Shown: positions 24,201 through 38,000, counted from the first letter of the stretch. The stretch: 64,000 bases of DNA from Patiria miniata (GCF_015706575.1 NW_024037059.1:13615730-13679729), one strand, 5' to 3'. Numbers and translations: made by a program. The notes: generated by a model from the letters alone, not told the origin.

Positions 24201-27200
24201 CGGAGAGGAAAGACACACCGTTTTTCATCTGAAAACGTCCTTTTCATTTTGCTATTATGTGAAATACAATGCAACCGGATGAAATGAAATGAGTTAATTT
24301 TGATTTTATTTGCCATATTTTTGTGATAGAAATTCGGTATTTCAAGAAAATGTCGTTTTAGATCGTTGTTTGCCTTCCATTTCCATGCAATCATCAGCAA
24401 AAGGGCCAACTTAAGTTTTTTTTTAGTGTTTTCCAGTTTCCCCAAACATGCCACTTATAACAGCATTTGAATGAGATATTAAAAAAATATTATTACAGGA
24501 TTTACGAGTTATTGCGAATAGGTTTGCGTTTCTTAGGTGGGTATTGTTTTTGAAGTTTCCGTCCGTACGTTATACATGAACGAACTGCGTGCCGTCAACA
24601 ATTCTTTTTCTCATAAAATCCCTTTTATTAAGAGTAATTTTTACATTTGGACAATTTCAGCTCATAACATGATTGTAAAAATCATGTTCTCAGTAATGTT
24701 CATGAGTTTAGGTCGTATGTAACTTGTGGATGATTACCTGGTATGTGATATTGTTTTCGGCTGATCGACGGGTGCGGATTAATGGCGTCATCTGTCGTCT
24801 GTACGATTTCAGAATCTTTTGGTCCCTTACGCTTGCGGGAAAAAAACTAATCGGTGCACAAAGGCATGGACATAAACATACGTGAAAAGACCGCCTAAAA
24901 GCTCCATCGACGACATGCGAACTCTCCTGGTCCGGATATGCCGATGATTTCATCCTTTTCCTCAACACTGCACCTGCACGCCATACCTCCAAAACGCTGC
25001 CGCCCTCCTCAACGACGTTTTCGTCAATATCGATCTCAAGATCAACCTTAAAGACAGAGACGATGATATCAAACTTTAAAACCATCAACCCCAAAACCCT
25101 CTTCCCCTCCTAGGTTATCCAAATCAACAACATGAACATCAAAAACACCGAGACATTCAAGCACCTGGGCACATTATATCACATGCCCAACCCAACACCA
25201 GGGACATCGAAATCAGCTACCGGGTCAACATCGCACGCTCAAATTGCGCCCCTAACTTTGTTAGTAAATCATTGGATAAAATAATGTGACATTGCGAGTT
25301 CCATATTATCCTGATTAAAAGTACACTGACCTATTCTAGCCAAAACTGGAACCCACTGAGGAGGAAAAGACAACATTTAGATGCTGTGTATAGGGACTTT
25401 CTACGCAGAGTGGTCCGTGGTGGATTTCGCTAAGACAGCGCAGTTTGGCGAGGAACACAAGTTTCACTACACCAATGCGAGAATTCACCAAATCTGCGGC
25501 ACCTCTGACGTCACGACCTTTATCGGAGATCAGGAAAACAGTTGCTGTTGTCATATCATCCGTGGAGTTTCAGACCTCACTACGAAAAAGCTGCTCTTCA
25601 ATTCCGACAAATATCAGAAACGAGGCTGCCCCACCCCGACTCTCCTCCAACAAGCCTGTGCAAACCGACAATGTACAGAAGCCGAACTTTCTCATGAGCA
25701 TTGAAGTTTCTCGATACACAAGTACCGGTATCCTGCCTATCGTTGGATTAACGAAGCAGTAAACCAAATGAATAAAATGTAGGCCTATGGCAGAAAATTT
25801 GTTTTATTTTTTTTTTCTGAGCAAACTGATATAACGTCAATCGGGAAGTAACATTATTCTTCTGAGCAAATTGATATAACGGGTTCAATCTGGAAGTTTA
25901 ATACAATATTAATTTTCTTTTTGTTTTTAAGCAAAAGAATGTATGTAACAGATCATAATAACTGTTCCATTCACCACAATGTGGGTTCAGATGATTATGT
26001 TGCAATGTTATGTCCTTGAAGTGTAAATTAGAAATGGTTTGTTGTACAGGATGTCTTTAAGAAAGACAAAAAAGGTATCATATCAACAGGATATGAACTT
26101 AACGACCATTATTATGGTTTTATCAAAAAGTACGGATTTAGTGCTTCACGCAGGGCAACGCCTCCAAGATAATTGGAAATAAGCTTACTGCTCCCAAGTC
26201 TATGATAAAACCATAATAATGGTCATTAGTAGTACATATTTTGGTCACATTTTCCCAATGTTTTAGTGTTATCTTTTTATGGAGGGCACCATACATTTAC
26301 ATTTCATCTCTGTTTATGCTTGACTTGACAGTACGATGGACAGTCTTCCTCTGCAGTGGATTCCCAACGGTTTATTTAGCGGGCTGTTCAATCTCTACTC
26401 GCTGTAAGTTTGATACGGTTCATGTTTGTTTTCGATGTCACAGCAGACAGTGCAAACTCTAATTGCATCATAAGCATTAGCATCAATCCGACTCTCTCCA
26501 AAGTTACCGTTAAGCGTTTTCTTTCGAGTTAAGAGTAACATTCCTTAAAGTAGCTGTTAAGCCCAGAAAATATTAATCAGGATGTAATCAGTCATTTTTT
26601 ATATTTTGATTGAACAGATAATACACATGTTATTGTCACAATTTTGTGGGCTTATTAGAAATACATGTGATAAAAATAGCTGTCTTTGGAGTGATCTCTG
26701 TTGTTAGCAATTTGCTGCTAGTGTACGCTCATATTCTATCGCATAACTAACTTCAGCTTGATGAGACAGTAATATTGGCTGTATGACATCATTCGAGATC
26801 ATCTGTTAGATTCGTTTCGTGTTTGGTAGTTATCCAAGAGCATGAAGTCGCTGCATGCTCTATCCAACATCACACACTTTGTTGTCGTTGATGAATAGCT
26901 GCAGTAACGAATATGCAAGTAAACCGATTTTTTGAAGCTCGTTAATGTAAGTCATACCAAAAATCGTTCAGGTGGGACTTGAACCCACGACCTCCTGCTT
27001 TCTAGTGCAGACGTGTTACCACTCGACATCCGAGCTTAAAGACTCGGTTGGCTGGTTTGAATATGATGTACATAGCAGCGGGTACCGCATTTGAATATTC
27101 ATATTAAGATGGAAGAATATTTGCGCCGGGGTAATGTAAATCAATATTAGGTTTAGCCCTTCACCGATATATAAACACTGTATTCTCAGTGTAACCTCCC

Positions 27201-30200
27201 GAGTGAAAGTTGGTGAAAAATCACTCGGGTGGGACTCGAACCGAGGCCCTCCTGTTCGTGGGTTCGAGTCCCACCCGAGTGATTATTTGAAAAATGGTCT
27301 TAATCTGCCCAATGGTTAAATTAAAATGAAATGGCAAATTTACGTTCATGCCTTATAGGCCGTTTAATTGGATAAAGATTAAAAACTGAAAGGAAAATAA
27401 TTCTTTAATAGTACTATTAACACCAATCTAAAATGTATATATTTTGCAGTGTATTTCAGTTTTGTTATATTCCCCTTTTGATTCGATAGTGAGATGAGAA
27501 ATCTTCCGCTCGTGTCGATTCCAGCTATTACATTTAGCGGACTCTCCAATCTGGCATGGCTGTAAGTTTGAAATGCTTTGTATTTTGTTTGTGTTTATTT
27601 GTTTGTGTTTATTTGTTTGTGTTCATTTTACAGAAGTCCGATCGTGCCAGGTTTTGAAAGTGAAACAAATTATTTTTGCGAAATAACGCAATAATTTGGC
27701 GAAAAAACGCAATTTTGCGAAATAGTGCAATAGTATTGCGAAATATCGCAACAGTATTACAAATAATGCAATATATGGAGAAATTACGCAACATGTATGG
27801 AGAAATAATCCAATACATTGCGAAATAACGAGATAGCATTACGAAATTACGCAATTAGTTTTTCTGACATGAAACGCAATGCAATCTAAACCAACACGAA
27901 TACTCGATCTAGATGAGCTAAAGACCCAGATACCAGAGCAGCCTATAGCGAGCTGGTCAAGGAGAAGCTCAACATCTTGATATCACCACTGTCGACGATT
28001 TCAACGTGAACGTTGTCGATGCGCTCCAGTCTCCGCTACGCTGCCATGCAAATCGAAATCCCATCGAAAATCGATTGATATAAACGATCCAACGTTGCAG
28101 AACTTGTTTCGAAAACGGGAGGAAGTCAGACGTTCAGTAAAATCAGAGAGATCTAATAACCAAAAAACTGTCCGGGCCTATCCTGATCAGAACCCGTCAG
28201 CTCACTAATGAGCATTTCAAAAGAAAAGGCTGATCGCAACTGCCAAACTCCAAGTGACTCTATTTAGAACCAAGACTGGCATTACCTGCCTATACCAGAC
28301 CAAATTCTTGCCTACTTCAAGAACAGCTTCAATCCCATCCAACCCACCTTCCACCCAGCGGAATTCGATCATCTATTGTTGTTAACGACCTTCCTCCAAG
28401 AAAATACAACATCTTAGCCGATATCAACCATGACCCCCTTTCCAAAATGGAAATTGAGGAATGCCTCAAACGCCTCAAGAATCGTATAAAGAAAGTCAGA
28501 ATAGTCCTCCCGAATTTCTTAAATTCATCTACATCAACCCAGCCCCTATTGACGCGATCTACAACCTGACGCCGCAAATCTAGGCCACTAAGCAAATTGC
28601 AGAATGTTCATCCCTTCCACTTAGTTTGTGCGCATGCGCCAAAATTTCGGCTATGCCGGTGACTGTCGAAATGGCAGCGCCGCGGAGAGGAAAGACACAC
28701 CAATTTGCATCTGAAATAATAATAAATATAACGAACGTCCCGTTCATTTTGCTATCAAGTGCAATACAATGCCACCGGATGAAATTGAAAGAGTTTATTT
28801 TTTATTTTATTCGTCATATTTTTTGTGATAAAAATTCGATACTTCAAACAAATGTCGTTTTAGATCGTTGTTTGCTTTCCATTTCCATGCAATCATCAGC
28901 AAAAGGGCCAACTTAAGTTTTTTTTGTGTACTCCAGTTTCCTCAAACATGTCACTTACCACAGCATTTGAATGAGATATTAAAAAATATTATTACAGGAT
29001 TTACGAGTTATTGCGAATAGGTTTGCGTTCCTTAGGTGGGTGTTGTTTTTGAAGTTTCCGTCCGTACGTTATACATCATGTACGAACTGCGCGCCGTCAA
29101 AAACGATGTCACCGTGCACAGAAGGCCATGTTGGACCGTCCACATGGAGCACTAGCCCAGCTTGCTCCATGCAGAAAATCACGCTGTCCTATGGGTCAGC
29201 GGAAAAAAACCCCGTATTTTCGGCGGATACGTCCTTCTTTCTTTCTTGAACTGTCCTATTCGAAATAACTCGGAAATAGTATCATTATTTTTTATGTATT
29301 TTTTTACTCAATGGCATTGTCTTTAATTTATCCAGGAAAACTGGAGAAATATTTTTAAAATTCGATTGATTCTCGCAGGGTTTGAAGAATTTGCGGGGAA
29401 GAATTTTTCTCATAAAATCTCTTTTTTTTTAAGAGTAATTTTTACATTTGGACAATGTCAGCTCTTGACATGATTGTAAACTTCATATTTAAAGTTCTCA
29501 AATTTTAATGAGTTTAGGTCGTCTGTAACTTGTGGATGATTACCCGGTATGTGATATTGTTTTTGGCTGATCAATGGGTACGAAATGGCGCCATCTGTCG
29601 TCTGTACGATTTCAGAATCTTTTGGTCCATTACGCATACGGAAAAAAAACTAAGTGGTGCACAAAGGCATGGGTATGAACATACATGAAAAGACCGCCTA
29701 AAAGCTCCATCGACGACATGCGAACTCTCCTGGTCCGTATATGCCGATGATTTCATCCTTTTCCTCAACACTGCACCTGCACGCCATACCTCCAAACCGC
29801 TGCCGCCCTCCTCAACGACGTTTTCGTCAATATCGATCTCAAGATCAACCTTAAAGACAGAGCCGATGATATCAAACTTCACAACCATCAACCCCAACAC
29901 CCTCTACCCCTCCTAGGTTATCCAAATCAAAAACACGAACATCAAAACTACCGAGACATTCAAGTACCTGGGCACATTATATCACATGCCCAACCCAACA
30001 CCAGGGACATCGAAATCAGCTACCGGGTCAACAGCGCACGCACAAATTGCGCCCCTTACAAGGCACTGTTAGTAAATCATTGGATAAAATAATGTGACAT
30101 TGCTAGTTCCATACATTGGTAGCCTGATTAAAAGTACACTAACCTTATTCCAGCCAAAACTGGAACCCACTGAGGAGGAAAAGACAACATTTGGATGCTG

Positions 30201-32037
30201 TGTATAGGGACTTTCTACACAGAGTGGTCCGTGGTGGATTTCGCTAAGTCAGCGCATTTTGGTGAGGAACACAAGTTGCACTACACCAATGCCAGAACTC
30301 ACCAAATCTGCGGCACCTCTGACGTCACGACCTTTATCGGAGATCAGCAAGACAGTTATTTTTTTCATATCATCCGCGGAGGTTTGGACCTCACCACGAA
30401 TAAGCTGCTCTTCAATTCCGAAAAATATCTGAAACGACGCCGCCCCATCTCAACTCCCCGCCAACAAGTCTGTGCAAACCGACAATGTACAGAAGCCGAA
30501 CTTTCTCATGAGTATTGAAGTTTCTCGATACACAAGTACCGGTATCCTGCCAATCCTTAGAATAACGAAGCTGTAAACCAAATGAATAAAATGTAGGCCT
30601 ATAGCAGAAATTTTGTTTTACTTTTCTTCTGAGCAAACTGATATTACGTCAATCGGGAAGTGACATTATTCTTCTGAGCAAATTGGTATAACGGGTTCAA
30701 TCTGGAAGTTTAATACAATGTTAATTTTCTTTTTGTTTTTAAGCAAAAGAATATATGTAACAGATCATAATAACTGTTACATTCACCACAATGTGGGTTC
30801 AGATGATTATGTTGCAATGTTATGTCCTTGAAGTGTAAATTAGAAATGGTTTGTTGTACAGGATGTCTTTAAGAAAGACAAAAAAGGTATCATATCAACA
30901 GGATATGAACTTAACGACCATTATTATGGTTTTATCATAAAGTACGGATTTAGTGCTTCACGCAGGGCAACGCCTCCAAGATAATTGGAAATAAGCTTAC
31001 TGCTCCCAAGTCTATGATAAAACCATAATAATGGTCATTAGTAGTACATATTTTGGTCACATTTTCCCAATGTTTTAGTGTTATCTTTTTATGGAGGGCA
31101 CCATACATTTACATTTCATCTCTGTTTATGCTTGACTTGACAGTACGATGGACAGTCTTCCTCTGCAGTGGATTCCCAACGGTTTATTTAGCGGGCTGAT
31201 CAATCTCCTCACGCTGTAAGTTTGATACGGTTCCTGTTTGTTTTCGATGTCACAGCTGACAGTGCAATCTGTATTTGCATCATAAGCTTTGGCATCAATC
31301 CGACTCTCTCCAAAGTTACCGTTAAGCGGTTTTTTTTTCGAGTAGCTGTTAATCCCAGAAAATTTTAATCAGGATGTAATCAGTTTTGTTGTTGTTGATA
31401 TTTTGATTTAACAAATATTACAAATGTTATTGTAAAACTTCTGTGGGCTTAATAGAAATACATGTGATCAAAATAGCTGTCTTTTGAGTGATCTCCGTTG
31501 TTTGCAAATCGCTGCTAGTGTACGCTCATATTCTATCGCATAACTAGAGCAGCCGATAGCGATCTGGTCAAGGAGAATCCCAACGTCTTGACATCACCAC
31601 TGTCGACGATTTCAACGTGAACGTTGTCGATGCTCTCCAGTCTCCACTACGCTGCTATATTCGAAATCCCATCGCAAATCGATTTACATAAACGATCCAA
31701 CGCAGAACTTGTTAGGGCTTATGTGTGATCAAAATAGCTGTCTTTGGAGTGATCTCTGTTGTTTGCAAATAGCTGCTAGTGTACATAGCTGCTCATATTC
31801 TATCGCACAATCTTCAGCTTGATGAGACAGTAATTTTGGCTGTAAGACATTCTTCGAGTTCATCTGTCAGTGGCGTAGCCACGGGGGGGGGGGGGGGCGT
31901 GGGGGAGGGGGCGTGGGGGGCGACAGCCCCCCCACGAAACCTTGTCGCCCCCAGTCGCCCCCCCCACTATCATTGATCTACATGACGCCCCCCCCCCCCA
32001 TGAAATGTTCCAGCCCCCCCCCCCGCCCCCCCCCCCC

Positions 32038-32068
<31 letters not shown>

Positions 32069-35000
32069 CACTGAAAAATTCCTGGCTCCGCCACTGTCAT
32101 CTGTTAGGTTCGATTCGTGTTTGGTAGTTATCCAAGAGCATGAAGTCGCTGCATGCTCTATCCAACATCACACACTTTGTTGTCGTTGATGAATAGCTGC
32201 AGTAACGAATATGCAAGTAAACCGATTTTTTAAAGCTCTTTAATGTAGCTTTCCTGGCAAAGTCCTAACAAAAATCGTTCAATTTAACACGAAGCCCATT
32301 TAAATTCGTTTTAGAACGAATGCTCCCTTAAATGAGCATTCGAACAGAGTCGTTCGATTTCATTATTAGAGCAGTATTTCTATCAATAAGTTCATTCAAA
32401 TTCAAATAGTCGTTTCGTTCATTCAAATTCGTCGAAGGTATCAGAAAGAGGTTGATCAAGAATTGGATTTAATCAACTGGTAAACAGTTTTCACATATCT
32501 GCATTCAAAGTTACCGTCTGCACTCCGTGCTAAGTTACCGTTAAGCATTTTTTTTTCGAGTTTGAGTAACACTCCCTAAAGTAGCTGGTTAATCTCAAAG
32601 ACTTTAATCAGGAGGTAATCAGGCATTTTTAAAAATTGTAACAGATAATAAAAATGTTTGTCACAATTTTGTGGGCTTAATAGAAAAACATGTTATCAAA
32701 TAAGGTTTTGCCCTTCACCGACGTATAAACACAATCGCGTCAAATTGAACGATTTTTGTTATGACATTGCCAAGAAACCTACAATAACGAGCTTAAAAAA
32801 ATATCACCTTAAGAAGAAATACATGTGATCAAAATTGCTGTCTTTGAAGTGATCTCTGTTATTTGCAAATCACAGCTAGTGTATGACATTGTTCCTCAAA
32901 GTGCAAAACGACCCACCAAAATGTGGCACGATGTGTCGCAAAAAAAATGTATTTGTCCATTAATAAGCTTGTCACCTGGATAAAACTTGTGATAGTCCCT
33001 CGTACATTTCACACCCTATTGCTTCACAGCAATTTTGTCTCATAAATAAGGTTTATGTTTGATTTGACAGCAATATTCGTGATGTAAGCCTCGGGTTGAT
33101 CCCACCTGGAATCACACAAAGATGACCCTGTCCGATGGGTTTTCATTCCCTGTACAAAGTAGTCGTAAAGAATCTTCCCTGTGCTAGCCCCACAACACGA
33201 TTTCAGAGTCGCGGAAGATACTACGCATCTGCAACAAAACTCTCTTGGAAAAAAAACAGCTCATTGCAATTTCTTATCGATTTTGTTTTTAATCATCAGG
33301 TATTCTCTTTATGTGTCCTATTTTTTTCTTCCATGTGTTGTCTTTACTGCCAGCACTGTCGTGCTACGTAATCTTTTTTTTTATGTTTATTTCTTTTTGA
33401 TTTAGCAATGCATGTTATTTCTAATTATCTCATTCAACTGTTGAACCCCGGTAGACCCATCATCTCCGGTAATGGCTCACCCACGGAACGCATCTCCCTG
33501 TTCATTGACAGTTTTCTCAAACCCCTTGTCCCACAGATTTCGTCATACATTCACGACACCCCAGACTTCCTACGCAAGCTTGAAGGAATCAATGACCAGA
33601 TTCCCAGCACAGCCATCATTGGGACTTTCGACGTCTCATCTCTGTACACCAACATCCCACACGAGGAGGGTGTTCGTGCTTGCTCCTTGGCTCTGGCCAA
33701 GGCAGGACACACGACTCCTCCCATCAGTGATGTTGGCACCCTCATGAGACTTATACTAACGAAGAACAATTTTCCTTCCTTGGTGAACACTATCTACAGG
33801 TACACGGCACTGCAATGGGCACTCGCATGGCCCCTTCCATGGCTTGCCTCTTCATGGCTGACCTCGAAGAACTCATTCTTGCCTCGGCCCCATGTCGCCC
33901 TTGGATCTGGTGGAGATATATTGATGATGTTTTTTTCTTCATCTGGACCAGTGATGAGGACAGTCTCTTGACCTTCACTAACCACATCAATTCCTTCCAC
34001 AGAACCATCAAATTCACATCGGAGTTCTCGGCTCACCAAACCCACTTTCTGGATGTCACCGTCCGCAAGCAAGGCAACTCACTAACCACTGACCTGTATT
34101 CCAAACCCACAGACACCCACCAGTACCTCCACTCCTCCAGCTGTCACCCCAGGCACTGCAAAACTGGCATAGCGTTTAGCCAGGCACTCAGACTCAGAAG
34201 AATTTGTTCTCATGATTCCGATTACTCCCGCCATACACAGATACTGAGGAACAACTTGGTGGCCAGGGGTCACAGCTCTTGCCAAGTTCATCGTGCCATT
34301 GCCAGAGCTAAAGCTATCCCCAGAAATCTAGCTCTCACGGGTAAGGCCCCTGATGCCATGGCCAAACCCATGATTCCCTTGGTTACCACGTTTCACCCTA
34401 ACCTCCCTCCCCTTCGCAAAATCACTAATGACAATCATCATATCCTCCATACTTCAGATCGCCTTGCCCGCGCCATCCCCAACGGCCCCACATTGGCTTA
34501 CAGGCGTCCTCGAAATCTACGGGACTTGATTGTTCGAGCTGAAGTCCCATCCTTAGATGCATCCCCTCCCACCCAGCATGGTACTTTCAAGTGCAGTTCC
34601 AGATGTGTTGTCTGCCAGATTCATATCCAGGAGTCTGACTCCTTTTCTGGCCATTCTTCTGTCACTACCCACAGAACCATTGGTAACATCACTTGTAACA
34701 CCTCTAATGTCATATATCTCATTTCTTGCAGGGTCTGTGGAGTGCAGTATGTAGGTGAGACTAAGAATACGCTCAAGAAGCGTTTCTATGCCCACCGGTC
34801 AACGGTCAACACCAAGAAACTAGACACCCCTGTTGGTCATCACTTCAACCTGCCTAACCACTCCATTTCTGATATGTTTTTGCAGGGCATTGAATCTTCT
34901 TTGTTCTCTCATCCACCATTCCCTGCATCTTTCCACACCTTTCCCACCTAATCCTCCTTTTGTGTTTCTTCTTTCAGCCCTGCATGTTTGTGTGCACCCC

Positions 35001-38000
35001 CATGTTAATGTATGTACCTCTGCCATTTCTGTTTTAGCCTCTGAAGAAGAACTTGCTAAGTTCGCAACGTCAGGCCACATTAATTTTTAGATTTTTCTTT
35101 GAGTTAACCTTATGGCCTCTCTTCATGGAGCACACATTTATATGCCTCGATGGCAGAAAAAAATCAGTCCTAATCTGTCCAATGATTGAATAAAAATGGA
35201 ATGGGAAATTTAGGTCCATGCCTTTAAGTAAAACAACATATTTGTGTATCGCGAAATAACTCAATATTGCGAAATAACGCATTAGTTTTTGCAAAATAAA
35301 ACGCAATGGTTTTTGTGAAAAAATGAAGTCATGCAATGGGTCCGAATTATTGGACCTTTATTGTAGGCCTACTTTGGCAAATTCTCAGCCATATATTATG
35401 AGAGATATAACGTTTTGTGGTGATAAAAGCCTACCCGGCCGAGTGAATGGCGGATCCTGGATTTTTTAAAGCGGGTTGACGGAGGGTGTTGACTTTAAAA
35501 CAGAGACAATTAATAAGAGGGACCAAATATCCAAAGCAATCAAATCGAGATCTTATGACGATTGTTAATCAATAACATCTGAACACAAATGACTTTGGCC
35601 GGACTGGAGATGATGGTTAACCACCCTAACAATCCCCACAATCCACTACTGCCTAATACCCCCATAAAAGCATGTCTTAAAAAAATATATGAAAATTACA
35701 AAGTACAGTTTTTTTTAACAAACTTTCAACAATTCGTTCATTTCTTCAGCACGCATTAAAAACAAAACACTTTTGTAATGCATATCAATATACGGTTTCA
35801 AGTTGCCTGATGAGGGGTACCCTTGTGATCCGTCGATCACTGGACTAGAGTCCTGCCCTACAACAGCCTTGACTGGAGACTAGACAGCCAGCCCGTCACC
35901 CACAGTAGAACCCTGAATATAAAAGCACACGTTTTCCCATTCTAAATACCAAATCTAAATGCAAAATATTTGATATATACTTTATATATACTAACAATTC
36001 TCAAATCATGCAAACTCAAGCAACTCCGCGGAGTCCATTTCTGCCTCGATGGCAGAAATGAATCAGTTTTAATCTGTCCAATTTTTGAATGAAAATGAAT
36101 GCGAAATTTACGTCCATGCCGTACAGGCAGTTTAATTGAATAGAGATTTAAAGTTTACATATTTTGCAGTGTATTTCAGCTTTGTTATATTCCCCATTTG
36201 ATTTGATAGTGTGATGACAAATCTTCCGCTCGTGTCGATTCTACCGGGTACATTTAGCGCACTCTCCAATCTCGACTACCTGTAAGTTTGACATGCTTTG
36301 TAACTAGTTTGTGTTAAAGAGTTTATATACTGCAAGCTGTGTTTTATGGAAGCCTGTTCGTGCCAGGCTTTAAGTGAAACACAATATTTTTTATCGCGAA
36401 ATAACTCAATAATATTGCGAAATAACGCCTTAGTTTTAGCGAAATGAAACGCAATGGATTTTGCGAAAAAAATGAAGTAATGCAATGGGTCCGAATTATT
36501 GGACCTTCATTATAGGCCTACTTAGGCAAATTCTCACGCCATATTTTATGAGAAATATAACGTTTGGTGGTGATAAAAGCCTACCCGAGTGAATGGCGGA
36601 TCCTGGATTTTTTTAAGCGCGTTGACGGAGGGTGTTAAATTCAAAACAGAGACAAATAATAAGAGGGACCAAATGTCCAAAGCAAATGAATCGAGATCTT
36701 ATAACGAGTGTTATTCAACGAATGTTTTGGATTCTTGGGATTTTTTTCTCCAGTTGGCATTTTCCAGCCTAACATCTGAGCACAAATGACTTTGGCCGGA
36801 CGGAAGATGATGGTTAACCACCCTAACAATCTCCACAATCCACCACTGCCTAATGCCCCCATAAAAGCATGTCTTAAAAAGTAAATGAAGTGTACAAAGT
36901 ACAGTTTTTGGCAAACTTTCAACAATTCGTTCATTTCTTCAGCACGCATTAAAAACAAAACACTTTTGTAATGCATATCAATATACGGTTTCAAGTTGCC
37001 TGATGAGGGGTACCCTTGTGATCTGTCGATCACTGGACTAGAGTCCTGCCCTACAACAGCCTTGACTGGAGACTAGACAGCCAGACCGTCACCCACAGTA
37101 GAACCCTGAATATAAAAGCACACGTTTTCCCATTCTAAATACCAAATCTACATGTGAAATATTTGATATATACTTTATATACAGTAACAATTCTCAAATC
37201 ATGCAAACTCAGGTTACTCAACGGAATCTATTTCTGCCTCGATGGCAGAAATAAATCAGTTATAATCTGTCCATTTTTTTAATGAAAATAGAATCCGAAA
37301 TTTACGTCCATGCCGTACAGGCAGTTTAATTGAATAGAGATTTAAAAGTTACATATTTTGCAGTGTACTTCAGCTTTGTTATATTCCCCATTTGATTTGA
37401 TAGTAGGATGACAAATCGTCCGCTCGTGTCGATTCCAGCTGGTACATTTAGCGGACTCTCCAATCTAGAATATCGGTAAATTTGATATGCTTCGTATCTT
37501 CTTTGTGGTGAAGAGTATATATCCTGCAAGCCATATGTGGATCTAAATAGGAACCAATCTCACTCTCGCAAAGACTTATATTTGTAGTGTTTTTCAGCTT
37601 TGTTATTCTCCATGTGATTCGACAGGGAAATGGTAAATCTTCCGCTCGTGTCGATCCAAGCTGGTGCTCTCGAAGGACTCTCCAGTCTCGAAGCCCTGTA
37701 AGTTGGATATTGTTGCTGATGTCAAAAAGAGACACTAAAAGCTTCATTTACATTTCAATCTATTTAAACAAGAATCAATCTTACACTAAGCAATATTTAA
37801 ATCTCATGCTAAAAAAGAGATTTTTTTAAGCAATTTTTTTTATCATATTTTTAATTTGGACGTGGCAATGTCTTTACAGCTTCTTTTTTAATTATAGTTT
37901 GCAAAATGTAGATATTGCACAAGCACAGCGAGTTTTAAAGGGTTTGGTAAAGACATTATCGACCAAGGGACACGTTGTGCTAAACAAAAAAGGCCTGAAT

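Noticed and set aside
31868..32096. Proline/glycine-rich coding region
   Set aside because: G-runs and C-runs inside a MITE with exact 8-bp target duplication.
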